Of a DNA stretch of 64,000 nucleotides, positions 1-7,864 are shown in pieces (position 1 is the first letter of the stretch; every line of letters begins with the position of its first letter). Under the pieces are notes generated by a model that worked only from the letters and a program-made list of their open reading frames with translations, ran no database searches and had not been told where the DNA came from. The stretch comes from a bacterium HR29. Lineage in GTDB: Bacteria; Chloroflexota; Dehalococcoidia; Tepidiformales; Tepidiformaceae. The stretch spans positions 186,001 to 250,000 of the forward strand of contig BEIF01000002.1 in the NCBI GenBank assembly GCA_002898215.1, in the 5' to 3' direction. The position numbers were made by a program, and so were the translations under genes.

Positions 1-501
1 CCTGTAGTAGCGGAGGGCATGAGAAGTAGCACTGTGCGTTGGGTCGCAGATACTGGGCAATTGCTTAATGTCGCGATCACGAGGGCGCGCGGCGCGCTGC
101 ATATCTTTGGGGACCTGGAGGCGTGTCGGAGGGCTGGTGGGTATCTCGGGCAGCTAGCGGAGCAGGTCGGCGCTGGATTGGCTGGGGGAGAGAGGCGTGC
201 GGCGTTTGATAGTGATGCAGAGGAGAGGATGGCCGAGATCCTAGACGATATAGGGCTTTGGTACCATCCGCATTATAAGGAGGGGAGATACGAGTTCGAT
301 TTTCTGGTGGTATCCCCCTTTGGGAATCGGTACGACGTCGAAGTGGATGGACTTATGCACTGGAGTGCTGAGTCACTTGCTCAAGACGCGGTCCGCGACG
401 GTGCGGTGGAGGCATCAGGATACCGGGTGATTCGGGTCGCGGCGCGAGACATTTACCTGCGCCCGGAGGTGGTTCGGGGGCGGTTGGCTCGCTTGTCGTG
501 A
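1..501 (+). CDS. SF1 helicase C-terminus fused to a nuclease-like domain (5' truncated by window edge)
   Basis: The frame is open from base 1, so the gene begins outside the window. The visible N-terminal part contains NVAITRAR, which is motif VI of superfamily-I DNA/RNA helicases (AAA_12/UvrD-like). About 50 residues later comes a domain with a D-x(n)-E/V-D-G pattern (FDSDAEERM, then YEFDFLVV and YDVEVDGLMH). This is typical of small Vsr/DUF559-type PD-(D/E)xK nucleases placed at the C-terminus of such helicases. Large helicase-nuclease fusions of this kind are often found in defence islands. That role is inference here because the ATPase core and left-hand neighbours are not visible. The G+C content is lower than in the 16-64 kb part, consistent with an acquired gene. 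Confidence 0.7.
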   Translation, partial: PVVAEGMRSSTVRWVADTGQLLNVAITRARGALHIFGDLEACRRAGGYLGQLAEQVGAGLAGGERRAAFDSDAEERMAEILDDIGLWYHPHYKEGRYEFDFLVVSPFGNRYDVEVDGLMHWSAESLAQDAVRDGAVEASGYRVIRVAARDIYLRPEVVRGRLARLS

Positions 502-674
502 AGGGGAGGCGACGCGATGCGGCGTGCTCCGAGAGGACGATACCCGGGCAACTGGCGTGTTCGGTCGCGGTCGCGCGGGCCGTCCCGCTCCAGACGAGCA
601 GCGCCAGCGCCTGAGCAATTACCGTGACGGTCACGTGCGTTGTGATTTCTGTACGCCACCGCGCCGGCGGCGGT

Positions 675-1847
675 TCACACGAGGGGGCTTCCCGGCTCGA
701 GCCCGAAGAGCACGCGGCCTGCCGTCTCCCAGCGTCCGTCCTGCACCCCGAGGTGCTGGGCGGCGGTGTGCACGTCCCGCCAGCAGCGCTCGAGCGGCGA
801 GGACTGGAAGACCGCGCTCGTCCCCGCCAGCCGGTACAGGAGATCCGCCGCCGCCACGCTGTTCTCGGCCGCCGTGAGCGACGCGATCCGGACCGACGAC
901 AGCGCCTCCAACGAGGGCTCGCCGCCGCCGGACACGGCGTCCCAGAGCGCCTCGACCTCTTCGTACCAGTAGCATCGCGCCGACCGCACCAGCGCCTCCG
1001 CTCGGGCGAGACCGGCCTGAGCCTGCACCGTCTCGCACAGCTTCGAAGGGCCGAAGGAGACCGGCTTCGCAAGCGCCAGCGCGCGGAACTCCTCGATGGC
1101 CCGCCGCGCCAGACCGAGGCAGACCGGCGGTGACTGGGCCAGGTGAAGCAGCGGGAACAGGGGTATCCTTGCCAGCAGGCAGTCCCGCACCGGCCGCGGG
1201 CCGGCCGGCAGCGCGATGCCGCCCGTCATCTCGTCGGGCACGAAGACGTCCTCGACATAGAGGTCCTGGGTGCCGGTGGCGCGGAGGCCGGTGACGTGCC
1301 AGGTGTCGATGATCTGCGCCTCCGACGGCCGGATGAAGAAGAACACGAGTTCAGGCTGCCCCTGTTCGTCCAGCACAGGCGCATCGCCCTGGAAGACAGG
1401 CGCGGGCGAGCCGACCCAGTCGGCGTTGGGGGCGCCGCTGTTGTAGGGCCAGCGACCGCTGAGACGGTAGCCGCCGTCGACGCGCCGGGCCCGCACGCCG
1501 AGCGCGGGGGCGCCGGCGATGAGCGTCGCGCCCGAATCGAGCACGCGGGCGGCGGAGGGGGCGGCCAGCACGGACGTGAAGTAGCCGTTGGCGATCCCGA
1601 GCGCCACTGTCCAGCCCGTCGAGCCGTCGTGGCGGGAGACCTCCTCCACCACGCGCAGCGCGTCCGGCAGAGGCAGCTCCAGCCCGCCGAACTCCTTGGG
1701 CGTGTAGATGGAGAAGAGGCCCGCCTTCTTGAGCCGGGACATCAGGGCGTCGGGGAGCCGGCGCTCCGCCTCCGCCTGCGCCGCCATCTTGCGGATGTCG
1801 TCCGCGACCGGCGCCACGAGGTCTGTGGGTGCGATGCTCGACGTCAT
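675..1847 (-). CDS. acyl-CoA dehydrogenase-family flavoprotein (HpaH/DszC-like monooxygenase)
   Basis: The 390-residue product has the acyl-CoA dehydrogenase layout: an N-terminal helical domain (GLFSIYTPKEFGG, DGSTGWTVALG), a central beta domain, and a C-terminal helical domain with LYRLAGTSAVFQSSPLERCW. The last motif is typical of the flavin-dependent hydroxylase branch (HpaH, DszC, pigment hydroxylases) rather than true beta-oxidation enzymes. Those enzymes use reduced flavin delivered by a separate reductase. The ATG at 1847 is chosen over the further upstream ATG because AGGAGG lies about 10 nt before it and the extra 23 residues are Arg/Pro-rich. It lies downstream of the TPR/LuxR regulator on the same strand, 132 bp away, so that regulator may control it. 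The substrate cannot be read from the sequence. Confidence 0.8.
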   Translation of the reverse strand: MTSSIAPTDLVAPVADDIRKMAAQAEAERRLPDALMSRLKKAGLFSIYTPKEFGGLELPLPDALRVVEEVSRHDGSTGWTVALGIANGYFTSVLAAPSAARVLDSGATLIAGAPALGVRARRVDGGYRLSGRWPYNSGAPNADWVGSPAPVFQGDAPVLDEQGQPELVFFFIRPSEAQIIDTWHVTGLRATGTQDLYVEDVFVPDEMTGGIALPAGPRPVRDCLLARIPLFPLLHLAQSPPVCLGLARRAIEEFRALALAKPVSFGPSKLCETVQAQAGLARAEALVRSARCYWYEEVEALWDAVSGGGEPSLEALSSVRIASLTAAENSVAAADLLYRLAGTSAVFQSSPLERCWRDVHTAAQHLGVQDGRWETAGRVLFGLEPGSPLV

Positions 1848-1979
1848 CGATGTGGTCCTCCTGCTGCGGGTGTGGCCGGCCCGCCGGGGACACGCGGGAA
1901 CGGCGCTGGGGAACACGCTACGCGGTCACGCCGGCGGTGCCATCGCAGGGATCAACCAATCGAGCGCAGGACGCCGTGG

Positions 1980-3671
1980 TTAATGTTGACCAGTGGCGGG
2001 CTGCGCCAGTCCCTGCCGCACCGCGTAGGCGGCGAGGCTGGCGCGCGAGCTGAGCCCGAGCTTCTGGAGCATGTTCTGGACGTGGCGAGCGACGGTGTGC
2101 TCGCTGATGACCAGCGCCGCGGCGATGCCCTTGTTGGTCTCGCCCGCCGCGATCAGGCGGAGGACCTCGACCTCGCGGGGCGTGAGTCCGCCCGGCGCGC
2201 GCTGTCCGGCCGCGAGGGCGTCTTCGTCCAGGCGTGCGAGGTCGGGTGCAGCGCCGAGGCGTTCGAAGGCCCAGCGCGCGGCGTCGAACTCCATGGCCGC
2301 CGACTGTTCGTCGCCGAGGGCGCGGCAGGCTTCGCCGATGAGCACACGCACGCGGGCCGCCTCGTACGGCGCTTCGAGCCGCTGCCACGCCGTCCAGGAG
2401 CGCCGCAGGGACGCGAGCGCCGCTCGCGGCTGCCCCTCGGCGATGAGCACGCTGCCCTCCGCTCTGTCGGCCAGCGCCCGCAGCGGGAGCGCGTCAATCG
2501 CGGCTGCGGCCTGGGCGAGCTCGACCGCGGCCGCCCGGGCCGCGGCGACGTCACCCAGCGCGAGAAGGACCTCTACGTACGCGCTCAGGAAGTCGGCCCG
2601 GCTCGCCTGGTGGAGCAGGCGTTCCCAATCCCCTAGCGGCCCCTCTGGCGCGGGTTCGTCCAGCGCCCGTCGGACGGCCGTCGCCGCTTCCTCCGCCCGG
2701 CCTCGAGCGAGCCAGAGCAGCGCGAGGCCCGGCTGCGGCGTCCGTCCCAGGCGGCTGGCCTGCTGGTAGGCCTCCTCCGCCCCCGCGCCGTCGCCGCGCA
2801 GCCGGCACAGCTCGCCGAGCTGGTAGAAGGCGTCGGCCGGGCCTTCGGGGCTCGCGGGCAGCGACAGCCAGTCGCAGGCCCGCCGCGCCTCTTCGAGCGC
2901 GTCTTCCCAGTCGCCCCGGAGCCGCATGACCTCCACCCGGTGCACGAGACACGGCCCCCGGTAGGGCACGAGGTCGGGCTGGCCCTCGCACCAGTGGGAG
3001 AAAACCGCCGTCCACTCCTTCGCCCGGGGAATGTCGAATACCTCCTGGCACGCCTCGAGGACGCCGCAGTAGATGTGCCCCACGAGCAAGGGCGTGACGT
3101 CGCCCGCGGCCACGGCGACCATCGCCTCGTCGAGGGCGGCCAACCCCTCGCCGACGAGCCCCAGGCGAAGGAGGGCGCGACCGTGCCCGTGCCCCGCCGC
3201 GGCGACGAGGCTGGCGTCGGCGAAGCGCCTGCCGATGGCCTGCGCTTCCCTGAAGGTCCGGCACGCGGCCTCGGCGTCCCCGGCTGCGAGCTGGTCCACG
3301 CCCGCCGGGATGAGCAAGTACCCCCACTCGACGCAGTCGGCGCCGAGGTCGGCGAGCAGGCTGCGGGCGCGTCCGAACCAGCCGTTCGCCTGCGCCTGCT
3401 CGCCCGTGAAGATCATGCCGTGGCCCAGGTAGAAGGCGAACCGCGCGGCGCGGGTCGCGTCGTGCAGTTCCAGCGCGCGGCGATACCCGCGCGTTAGCGC
3501 GTCGCGGCAATCCCACTCCTCACCGATGAGGTGCGCGGCGACGGCGTGACGCTCGAGATCGTCGAGGGTGAGTGGCGCGCCTTCAGGAAGAGCTGCGTAC
3601 GCTTCGCGAGCCGCACGCCAGGCCCGCCGGGCGTACGCCTTCCGCGCCTTCTCCAGCGTCGCCTCGGACAT
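1980..3671 (-). CDS. TPR-like sensor with LuxR-type DNA-binding domain
   Basis: A 563-residue transcription factor. The first ~480 residues are alpha-helical repeats rich in Ala/Leu/Arg with TPR-like spacing (for example FYQLGELCRLRGDGAGAEEAYQ). The last ~65 residues are a LuxR/GerE helix-turn-helix with the hallmark LTPREVEVLRLIAAGETNKGIA and TVARHVQNMLQKLGLSSRA. There is no receiver or nucleotide-binding (MalT-type NB-ARC) domain, so the signal is probably a protein or small ligand bound by the repeats. It is followed on the same strand by the flavoprotein gene. The ATG at 3671 is the first Met in frame, with only a weak GGGAC ribosome site upstream. Confidence 0.8.
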   Translation of the reverse strand: MSEATLEKARKAYARRAWRAAREAYAALPEGAPLTLDDLERHAVAAHLIGEEWDCRDALTRGYRRALELHDATRAARFAFYLGHGMIFTGEQAQANGWFGRARSLLADLGADCVEWGYLLIPAGVDQLAAGDAEAACRTFREAQAIGRRFADASLVAAAGHGHGRALLRLGLVGEGLAALDEAMVAVAAGDVTPLLVGHIYCGVLEACQEVFDIPRAKEWTAVFSHWCEGQPDLVPYRGPCLVHRVEVMRLRGDWEDALEEARRACDWLSLPASPEGPADAFYQLGELCRLRGDGAGAEEAYQQASRLGRTPQPGLALLWLARGRAEEAATAVRRALDEPAPEGPLGDWERLLHQASRADFLSAYVEVLLALGDVAAARAAAVELAQAAAAIDALPLRALADRAEGSVLIAEGQPRAALASLRRSWTAWQRLEAPYEAARVRVLIGEACRALGDEQSAAMEFDAARWAFERLGAAPDLARLDEDALAAGQRAPGGLTPREVEVLRLIAAGETNKGIAAALVISEHTVARHVQNMLQKLGLSSRASLAAYAVRQGLAQPATGQH

Positions 3672-3769
3672 CGGCTGGCAGTCCCTTTGCGCTGGTGCGG
3701 AGACGATTCGAAAGTGCCGTTCACGCTAGCACGAACCGCGCGGCGCGACAATCGCGCGAGCGAGACGGC

Positions 3770-4000
3770 TCAGGCGCGGGCGGTCTGGCCGCTCGCCGTG
3801 GCGCTGCCGGCGGCGTGGTCGAAGACCTTGGAGGCGTAGTGGTCGGCGCGGTTGGCCGCCGTCGCGCGTCTCCTGCGGCCGACACGACCTGGCGCGCCGA
3901 ATCGATGCGGATGTCCCCGGCGGCGAAGACGCCCGGGACGTCGGTCTCCATCCACGGGTTCAGGTAGACGCGCCCGCCGTTGTCCAGCCGCCACCCACCT
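3770..4000 (-). pseudogene. thioredoxin-reductase-like C-terminal remnant, frameshifted
   Basis: Reading leftward from about 4000, the frame gives RLDNGGRVYLNP, then TDVPGVFAAGDIR and DSARQVVSAAGD. This is the conserved FAD/NAD C-terminal segment of thioredoxin reductases (the TSVPGVFAAGDVR motif). It then leaves frame. The neighbouring frame continues with ATAANRADHYASKVFDH, the expected next residues. One missing G near position 3870 explains the break. Only about 75 residues of a roughly 310-residue enzyme remain. There is no NADPH domain and no CxxC redox motif. This is a dead gene tail. Confidence 0.75.
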
Positions 4001-4004
4001 CGCC

Positions 4005-4102
4005 TGACTTGTGTCCGGCCCCTCGGCGCGGGCCGGGCGGGCGGCCAGCGCGCCCGCGACGAGCGCGAACGCGACGGTCGTCCCGAGAAGCAGACCTCTC
4101 AC
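4005..4102 (-). pseudogene. orphan signal-peptide fragment joined to the reductase remnant
   Basis: A GTG at 4102 opens a frame whose first ~28 residues are a classic Sec signal peptide (short basic start, hydrophobic core FALVAGALAA, ARA cleavage site). After about 35 residues the frame runs into the thioredoxin-reductase remnant in the wrong frame. A secreted protein has therefore lost everything but its export signal, or this is a rearrangement junction. The GTG overlaps the TGA of a small upstream frame (4099-4356, basic, product unknown), as in an operon. The original product cannot be identified. Confidence 0.45.
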
Positions 4103-4470
4103 TGCTTCTCCCTTCCGCCGCCCGCCGCTCGCTCCGCTGCGGGCGGTCTCTCAGGCTGCTTCGGGAGCCACTGTGACGCCTCCCTCTCCGACGGCCCTCC
4201 GAAAACGGTCCCCAACTTCTCCAACCCGCGACGCACGGCTCCGAGTTTGCTCCGAGGACCCCTCAGCACGACGCGCGACAGCCGAGGAAGGCCAGCGCCC
4301 CCTTTGAGAACCCTGCTCGGACGCCAAGGACAGCGGGTAGGCCCGCGACTACGCATGCAGGCGAGCAGTCCCAGGGGACTGGCTGGCAGCCGCCTGGGAC
4401 CAAATCACGACCGCTAGGGGCCGGGAAGCTAAAGGAGGCGCAACGTCGCGGAACGGCAACAGGGGCGCGT
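4103..4470. other. stretch without a supported gene
   Basis: No recognisable domain was found on either strand. The minus strand has a basic frame at 4099-4356 whose stop overlaps the GTG of the signal-peptide fragment. This is weak evidence for a former operon. The stretch ends at a MerR-type promoter. Confidence 0.3.
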
Positions 4471-4473
4471 CCC

Positions 4474-4505
4474 TTGACATTCCACCGAAATGGAAAGTTT
4501 AGGCA
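4474..4505 (+). promoter_or_regulatory. MerR-type promoter/operator
   Basis: TTGACA at 4474-4479 is a consensus -35 box. TAGGCA at 4500-4505 is a plausible -10 with a 20-nt spacer. The over-long spacer is the hallmark of promoters twisted open by MerR-family activators. Between the boxes lies a dyad, TTCCA (4480-4484) and TGGAA (4491-4495). It drives the Cys-rich small gene and the MerR gene downstream, so autoregulation is likely (inference). Confidence 0.6.
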
Positions 4506-4532
4506 AAGGGCAGAGCCGAACACGAAGGGAAG

Positions 4533-4764
4533 ATGGTCATGCAAGAACAACGGTATTCCTTATGCCCCGCCTGCGACGCTTGCTCCGAGGTGGTCCTCCG
4601 GGGCGACGAGGTCGTCAGCGGGGAGCCCGGTAATCAATCAGGCCCGCCTAACGGCGGCGGAGTGGAACGTACTGGTGGACGCGGTGCGGAGCGGCGCGCT
4701 GGGCCCCATCGGGAAGGAGGACGCCCCTGTCGAGAGCTGTGACTGCGGCTGCGAGTTCTGCTAG
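4533..4764 (+). pseudogene. small Cys-rich protein of a MerR-controlled operon, frameshifted by a 4-bp duplication
   Basis: The 5' part encodes CPACDACSEVVLRGDEV and ends at GEPGN. The 3' part, in another frame, encodes ARLTAAEWNVLVDAVRSG and a C-terminal CDCGCEFC tail. The break lies on a perfect tandem repeat AATC-AATC at 4632-4639. Deleting one copy gives a continuous 75-residue protein. A CxxC-type N-terminus and a Cys-rich tail suggest metal binding or trafficking (inference), matching the MerR-type promoter upstream and the metal-type MerR gene downstream. The 3' end overlaps the MerR start by 26 nt. As written, the allele makes a 69-residue product with the wrong C-terminal half. I recall similar short EWNVLVD proteins next to MerR genes but cannot name a family. 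Confidence 0.65.
4632..4639 (+). repeat. 4-bp tandem duplication (AATC x2) causing a frameshift
   Basis: Two adjacent copies of AATC inside the small Cys-rich gene. Removal of one copy restores the reading frame. A second copy of the same kind of lesion, with nearly the same sequence, lies at 9464-9471. Confidence 0.8.
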
Positions 4765-5218
4765 GTCCCCGCTCCGTATCGGGCAGCTTGCGCTCGCTAC
4801 GGGGTTGGCGCCCCGTACCATCCGGTACTACGAAAGCGTCGGGCTGGTCCGGCCGATGTGCCGGACCAGCTCCGGATATCGGTTGTTCGGGCCCGACGCC
4901 ATCGAGCGGCTGCGTCTCGTCCGCGAAGCCAGGTCCCTAGGGCTGGACCTGACGGAGATACGGGAGATCCTGCGCGCCAGCGACGCGGGGCTCACCCCCT
5001 GCGAACACGTCGTCGCCGCTGGGGACCGCCAGCTCGAGTCCATCGCCAGGCGAATTCGGCAGCTCAGCGCGCTACGCCGGGATTTGCTTGCATTGCGCTC
5101 CCGGCTGTGGGCGGCAATGGCGTCGGGGAAGAGCCAGCCGGGTCGTCCCTGCCCCTGCTTGACGGAGATCGCCCGGTCAGCGACCGGCCAGGCCGGTCAT
5201 GAGCCGCCGCGCCATTGA
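4739..5218 (+). CDS. MerR-family metal-responsive regulator
   Basis: A 159-residue MerR protein. Residues 11-50 form the winged helix (LRIGQLALATGLAPRTIRYY, ESVGLVRP, SSGYRLF), followed by the dimerisation coiled coil. Metal ligands are suggested by Cys88 in TPCEHV, the position of the bridging Cys of mercury MerR, and Cys138/Cys140 in RPCPCL near the C-terminus. The middle Cys of the mercury triad (Cys117 of MerR) is not present, so the inducing metal could be Hg, Pb, Cd or Zn. A GTG start at 4739 overlaps the preceding small gene by 26 nt. GGAGG lies about 19 nt upstream, which is far, so the true start may differ. It probably regulates the promoter at 4474-4505. Confidence 0.85.
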   Translation: MTAAASSARSPLRIGQLALATGLAPRTIRYYESVGLVRPMCRTSSGYRLFGPDAIERLRLVREARSLGLDLTEIREILRASDAGLTPCEHVVAAGDRQLESIARRIRQLSALRRDLLALRSRLWAAMASGKSQPGRPCPCLTEIARSATGQAGHEPPRH

Positions 5219-5227
5219 CGCACGCGG

Positions 5228-6928
5228 TCAGGAGGGTCGAGACGCGTCGGCGGTGTCCGGGAGGGACACCCGCAGCCTGACGCCAGCGCCAGGGGCGGCG
5301 TCGACCTCGAAGGTCCCGCCGGCCAGCTCGGCGCGCTCGCGCATGCCCAGCAGACCCAAGCCGCCACCAGTCATCGCGACCAACGGGTCGAACCCCTGTC
5401 CATCGTCCTCGACGGTCAGTAACACGCTGGAGGGTTGGAAGGACAGGGTGACATGGCCGTGCTGAGCGTTCGCGTGGCGCTCGATGTTCCGAAGGCCTTC
5501 CTGAGCGATGCGGAAGAGCGCGACCTCTTGGTCAGAGGTCAGGCGCCTGGGCTCGCCTTCTACCGTCAGGGTAAGCTCCGGTCCACCGCGGGCGCGGACA
5601 TCGGCGACGAGCCACTCCAGCGCCGGAATAAGGCCGAGGTCGTCGAGAGTGGACGGCCGCAGGTTGCGCCCGAATCGCCGCACTTCGGTGGCTAGGGCAT
5701 CAGCGGCGGCGGCGATCTCCTCCAGCTCTCCTCGAAATCTCTCGTCCACCCTCCGCAGCACGCCCTTCAACCTCCGGACCATGAGCATGAGCGACTGGGC
5801 CACATCATCATGGAGTTCGCGCGCGATCCGTTTCCGTTCCTCTTCCTGAGCTCGGGTGACCTCGCGCGCATACTGACGCAGAGAGGCGCGCTCACGGTGC
5901 TCGCGAGTCACGTCTCGCAGCAGTGCCTGGATTCCATGCGAGCCGTCCTCGAGCAGGATTGGAGACCAGGCGGCGGCGATCGTCCTCGACCGCCCACCCA
6001 GCATGACATCCGACACCACGTTGCCTGTGTCCGCCGAGCCGGTCATGTGCAGTGCGAAGTCGCCGAGCAACGACGCCAACCTTCGGCCCGGCAGGTGTTC
6101 CGGGGCAACGGCGAACAAGTCGCCCGCCGCGCGGTTGGCGTTCCGGACGACCCCGGCATGATCCACGACCAGAATCGCGTCCCGGGCTTCCTCGAACAGC
6201 CGGCGGTACCGTTCCTCGGAGGCGCGGAGTTCATGGAGCGTCCGACGCTCCTCCTCCGCCAGGGCTACGCGGTCGGCCCCGGCCACCAGCTCCCCCGCCA
6301 CCGCCCGCAACAGTTCGCCCGCCGCTTCCCGGTCGGCCCCGGATCGAAGCGCCGCTCCGAGGAACCCCCGGCTAGCCCCCTGAAAGGCGAGCGACTCCAC
6401 TACCGTGCCAGAGACTGACGAGGGAAGACCGCTCTGAGGCGGCCACTCCGATACTGTCTCGGCCCCTCCCGCGAGGCGCAACCGGACCCACACGCGATCG
6501 GCCTCCGCCGCGCCCCCGATGAGCTCGCAGGCCGAAGTGAGGAAGTCGCGGACGCTCTGCGCGCGGCCCGCGAGATCGGCCACCGCGTTGACCACGGCCA
6601 GATGACGCATGGCCCGCTCCGCATTCCTGCGCGCCCGCCCTTCCCCTTCCACGAGGCCGGAAACGGCGAATCCAACGGCCAGAAGGGCGAGAACTTGCAA
6701 CAGTTCGCCCGCCCACGCCAATTCAGTCCGGTGCCAGAGCGTGATGTTGGGGAGGACGAGGAGGCTGGCCTCCGCCGACGTCAGCATCCCGCCCTCCATG
6801 CCGAAACGGAGAGCAGCGTAAATGACGGGAATCAGGTACAGAATCAACGGAAGATGATGCAGCCCCTCGAACCGACCGGTCGCGCCCGTGCCTTCCACCG
6901 CCAAGTGCAGCGCCGTGACGCCGAGCAC
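5228..6928 (-). CDS. membrane sensor histidine kinase (PAS, HisKA_3)
   Basis: A 566-residue kinase of the NarX/DegS class. Two or three membrane segments lie within residues 25-95. A GAF-like region follows (about 105-225), then a PAS domain (about 235-345, YRRLFEEARDAILVVDHAG). The HisKA_3 dimerisation domain has phospho-acceptor His373 in ARELHDDVAQSL, followed by a HATPase_c domain with an N-box (EGLRNIERHANA) and GGGLGLLGMRERA. The GTG at 6928 is the best start; an in-frame stop lies 16 nt further upstream. It sits 97 bp downstream of a NarL-type response regulator on the same strand, its obvious partner. Divergent from the pair is a cupredoxin lipoprotein, a possible target. Confidence 0.85.
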   Translation of the reverse strand: MLGVTALHLAVEGTGATGRFEGLHHLPLILYLIPVIYAALRFGMEGGMLTSAEASLLVLPNITLWHRTELAWAGELLQVLALLAVGFAVSGLVEGEGRARRNAERAMRHLAVVNAVADLAGRAQSVRDFLTSACELIGGAAEADRVWVRLRLAGGAETVSEWPPQSGLPSSVSGTVVESLAFQGASRGFLGAALRSGADREAAGELLRAVAGELVAGADRVALAEEERRTLHELRASEERYRRLFEEARDAILVVDHAGVVRNANRAAGDLFAVAPEHLPGRRLASLLGDFALHMTGSADTGNVVSDVMLGGRSRTIAAAWSPILLEDGSHGIQALLRDVTREHRERASLRQYAREVTRAQEEERKRIARELHDDVAQSLMLMVRRLKGVLRRVDERFRGELEEIAAAADALATEVRRFGRNLRPSTLDDLGLIPALEWLVADVRARGGPELTLTVEGEPRRLTSDQEVALFRIAQEGLRNIERHANAQHGHVTLSFQPSSVLLTVEDDGQGFDPLVAMTGGGLGLLGMRERAELAGGTFEVDAAPGAGVRLRVSLPDTADASRPS

Positions 6929-7025
6929 TTCCGTCTGTATGAATCAGAAGCGTCGATCCCGCAGACGCACGGGGAACGAACGGGCGTAGGTACGCGCCCG
7001 GTGCCAGGGGTCCGACAGAGCGGCG

Positions 7026-7712
7026 CTAATCGTCAGCTTCTACCTCCAGGTCTTCCAACGTCAGCCACCCGCGCCTGAGCGCGAGAACCACGGCTTCCGT
7101 TCGCGAGGCCACCCCGAGCTTCTCGAAGATATGGGCGAGGTGCACCTGCACGGTGCGGACGCTGAGCCCGAGACGCAAAGCGACCTCCTTGTTGCTCATC
7201 CCGGTGCCCGCCAGGCGCAAGACCTCGCGTTCGCGCGCGCTCAATGCCGCCCAGCCGCCGTCGCGCTCCTCTGTGCGCCGTCCGGTGAAGCGGCGCAGCA
7301 CCGTTCGGGCAATGGCGGGATGGAGGACGGCGTCGCCAGCGGAAACCGAGCGGATGGCCTCCACGAGCTCTGCTCCATCGACGCTTTTCAGCAAATACCC
7401 CGCCGCGCCCGCATCGAGCAGTGCGAAGACGTAGGGGTCATCGTCGTACGCCGTGAGGACCAGAACCGCACAGTCCGGCGCCTGCTCCTTGATGGCTCGC
7501 GTCGCCTCGATGCCGTTCAGCCCGGGCATGGCGATGTCCATCAAGACGACCGCGGGCCGCAGCGTCGTCGCCAGACGCACCGCTTCCGGCCCGTCGGACG
7601 CCTCGCCGACGACCCGCATGTCCGGCTCATCCTCGACGATGCGCCGCGTCCCCTCCCTGAACAGCGCATGGTCGTCGGCGATCAAGACGGTGATAGGACC
7701 GGCCATAGCCAT
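7026..7712 (-). CDS. NarL/FixJ-family response regulator
   Basis: A 228-residue two-domain regulator. The receiver domain (about residues 7-125) has the acidic pair ADDH and phospho-acceptor Asp59 in LMDIAMPG. The C-terminal LuxR-type helix-turn-helix includes SAREREVLRLAGTGMSNKEVA and VHLAHIFEKLGV. It is the first gene of a pair with the HisKA_3 kinase, so the kinase presumably phosphorylates Asp59. The gene is transcribed away from the cupredoxin lipoprotein gene across a 152-bp intergenic region that could hold its binding site. I could not identify a clear operator there. Confidence 0.88.
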   Translation of the reverse strand: MAMAGPITVLIADDHALFREGTRRIVEDEPDMRVVGEASDGPEAVRLATTLRPAVVLMDIAMPGLNGIEATRAIKEQAPDCAVLVLTAYDDDPYVFALLDAGAAGYLLKSVDGAELVEAIRSVSAGDAVLHPAIARTVLRRFTGRRTEERDGGWAALSAREREVLRLAGTGMSNKEVALRLGLSVRTVQVHLAHIFEKLGVASRTEAVVLALRRGWLTLEDLEVEADD

Positions 7713-7864
7713 TCCTCGATGCAGATGGTGGACCTTCGAGCCGGATACGGCGAGGCCGTACCGACACTGGCACCATAGCTGAAATTGCGTAGCCCGCTGC
7801 GAAGATTCCCTTATGCTCGCCGGGACGCGCGGAATGGTACGCTGACCTCGATGGAGGTGTCCCC

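Noticed and set aside
4533-4764. Programmed ribosomal frameshift in the small Cys-rich gene
   Set aside because: No slippery heptamer or stimulatory structure is at the site, while a perfect 4-bp tandem duplication explains the break fully.
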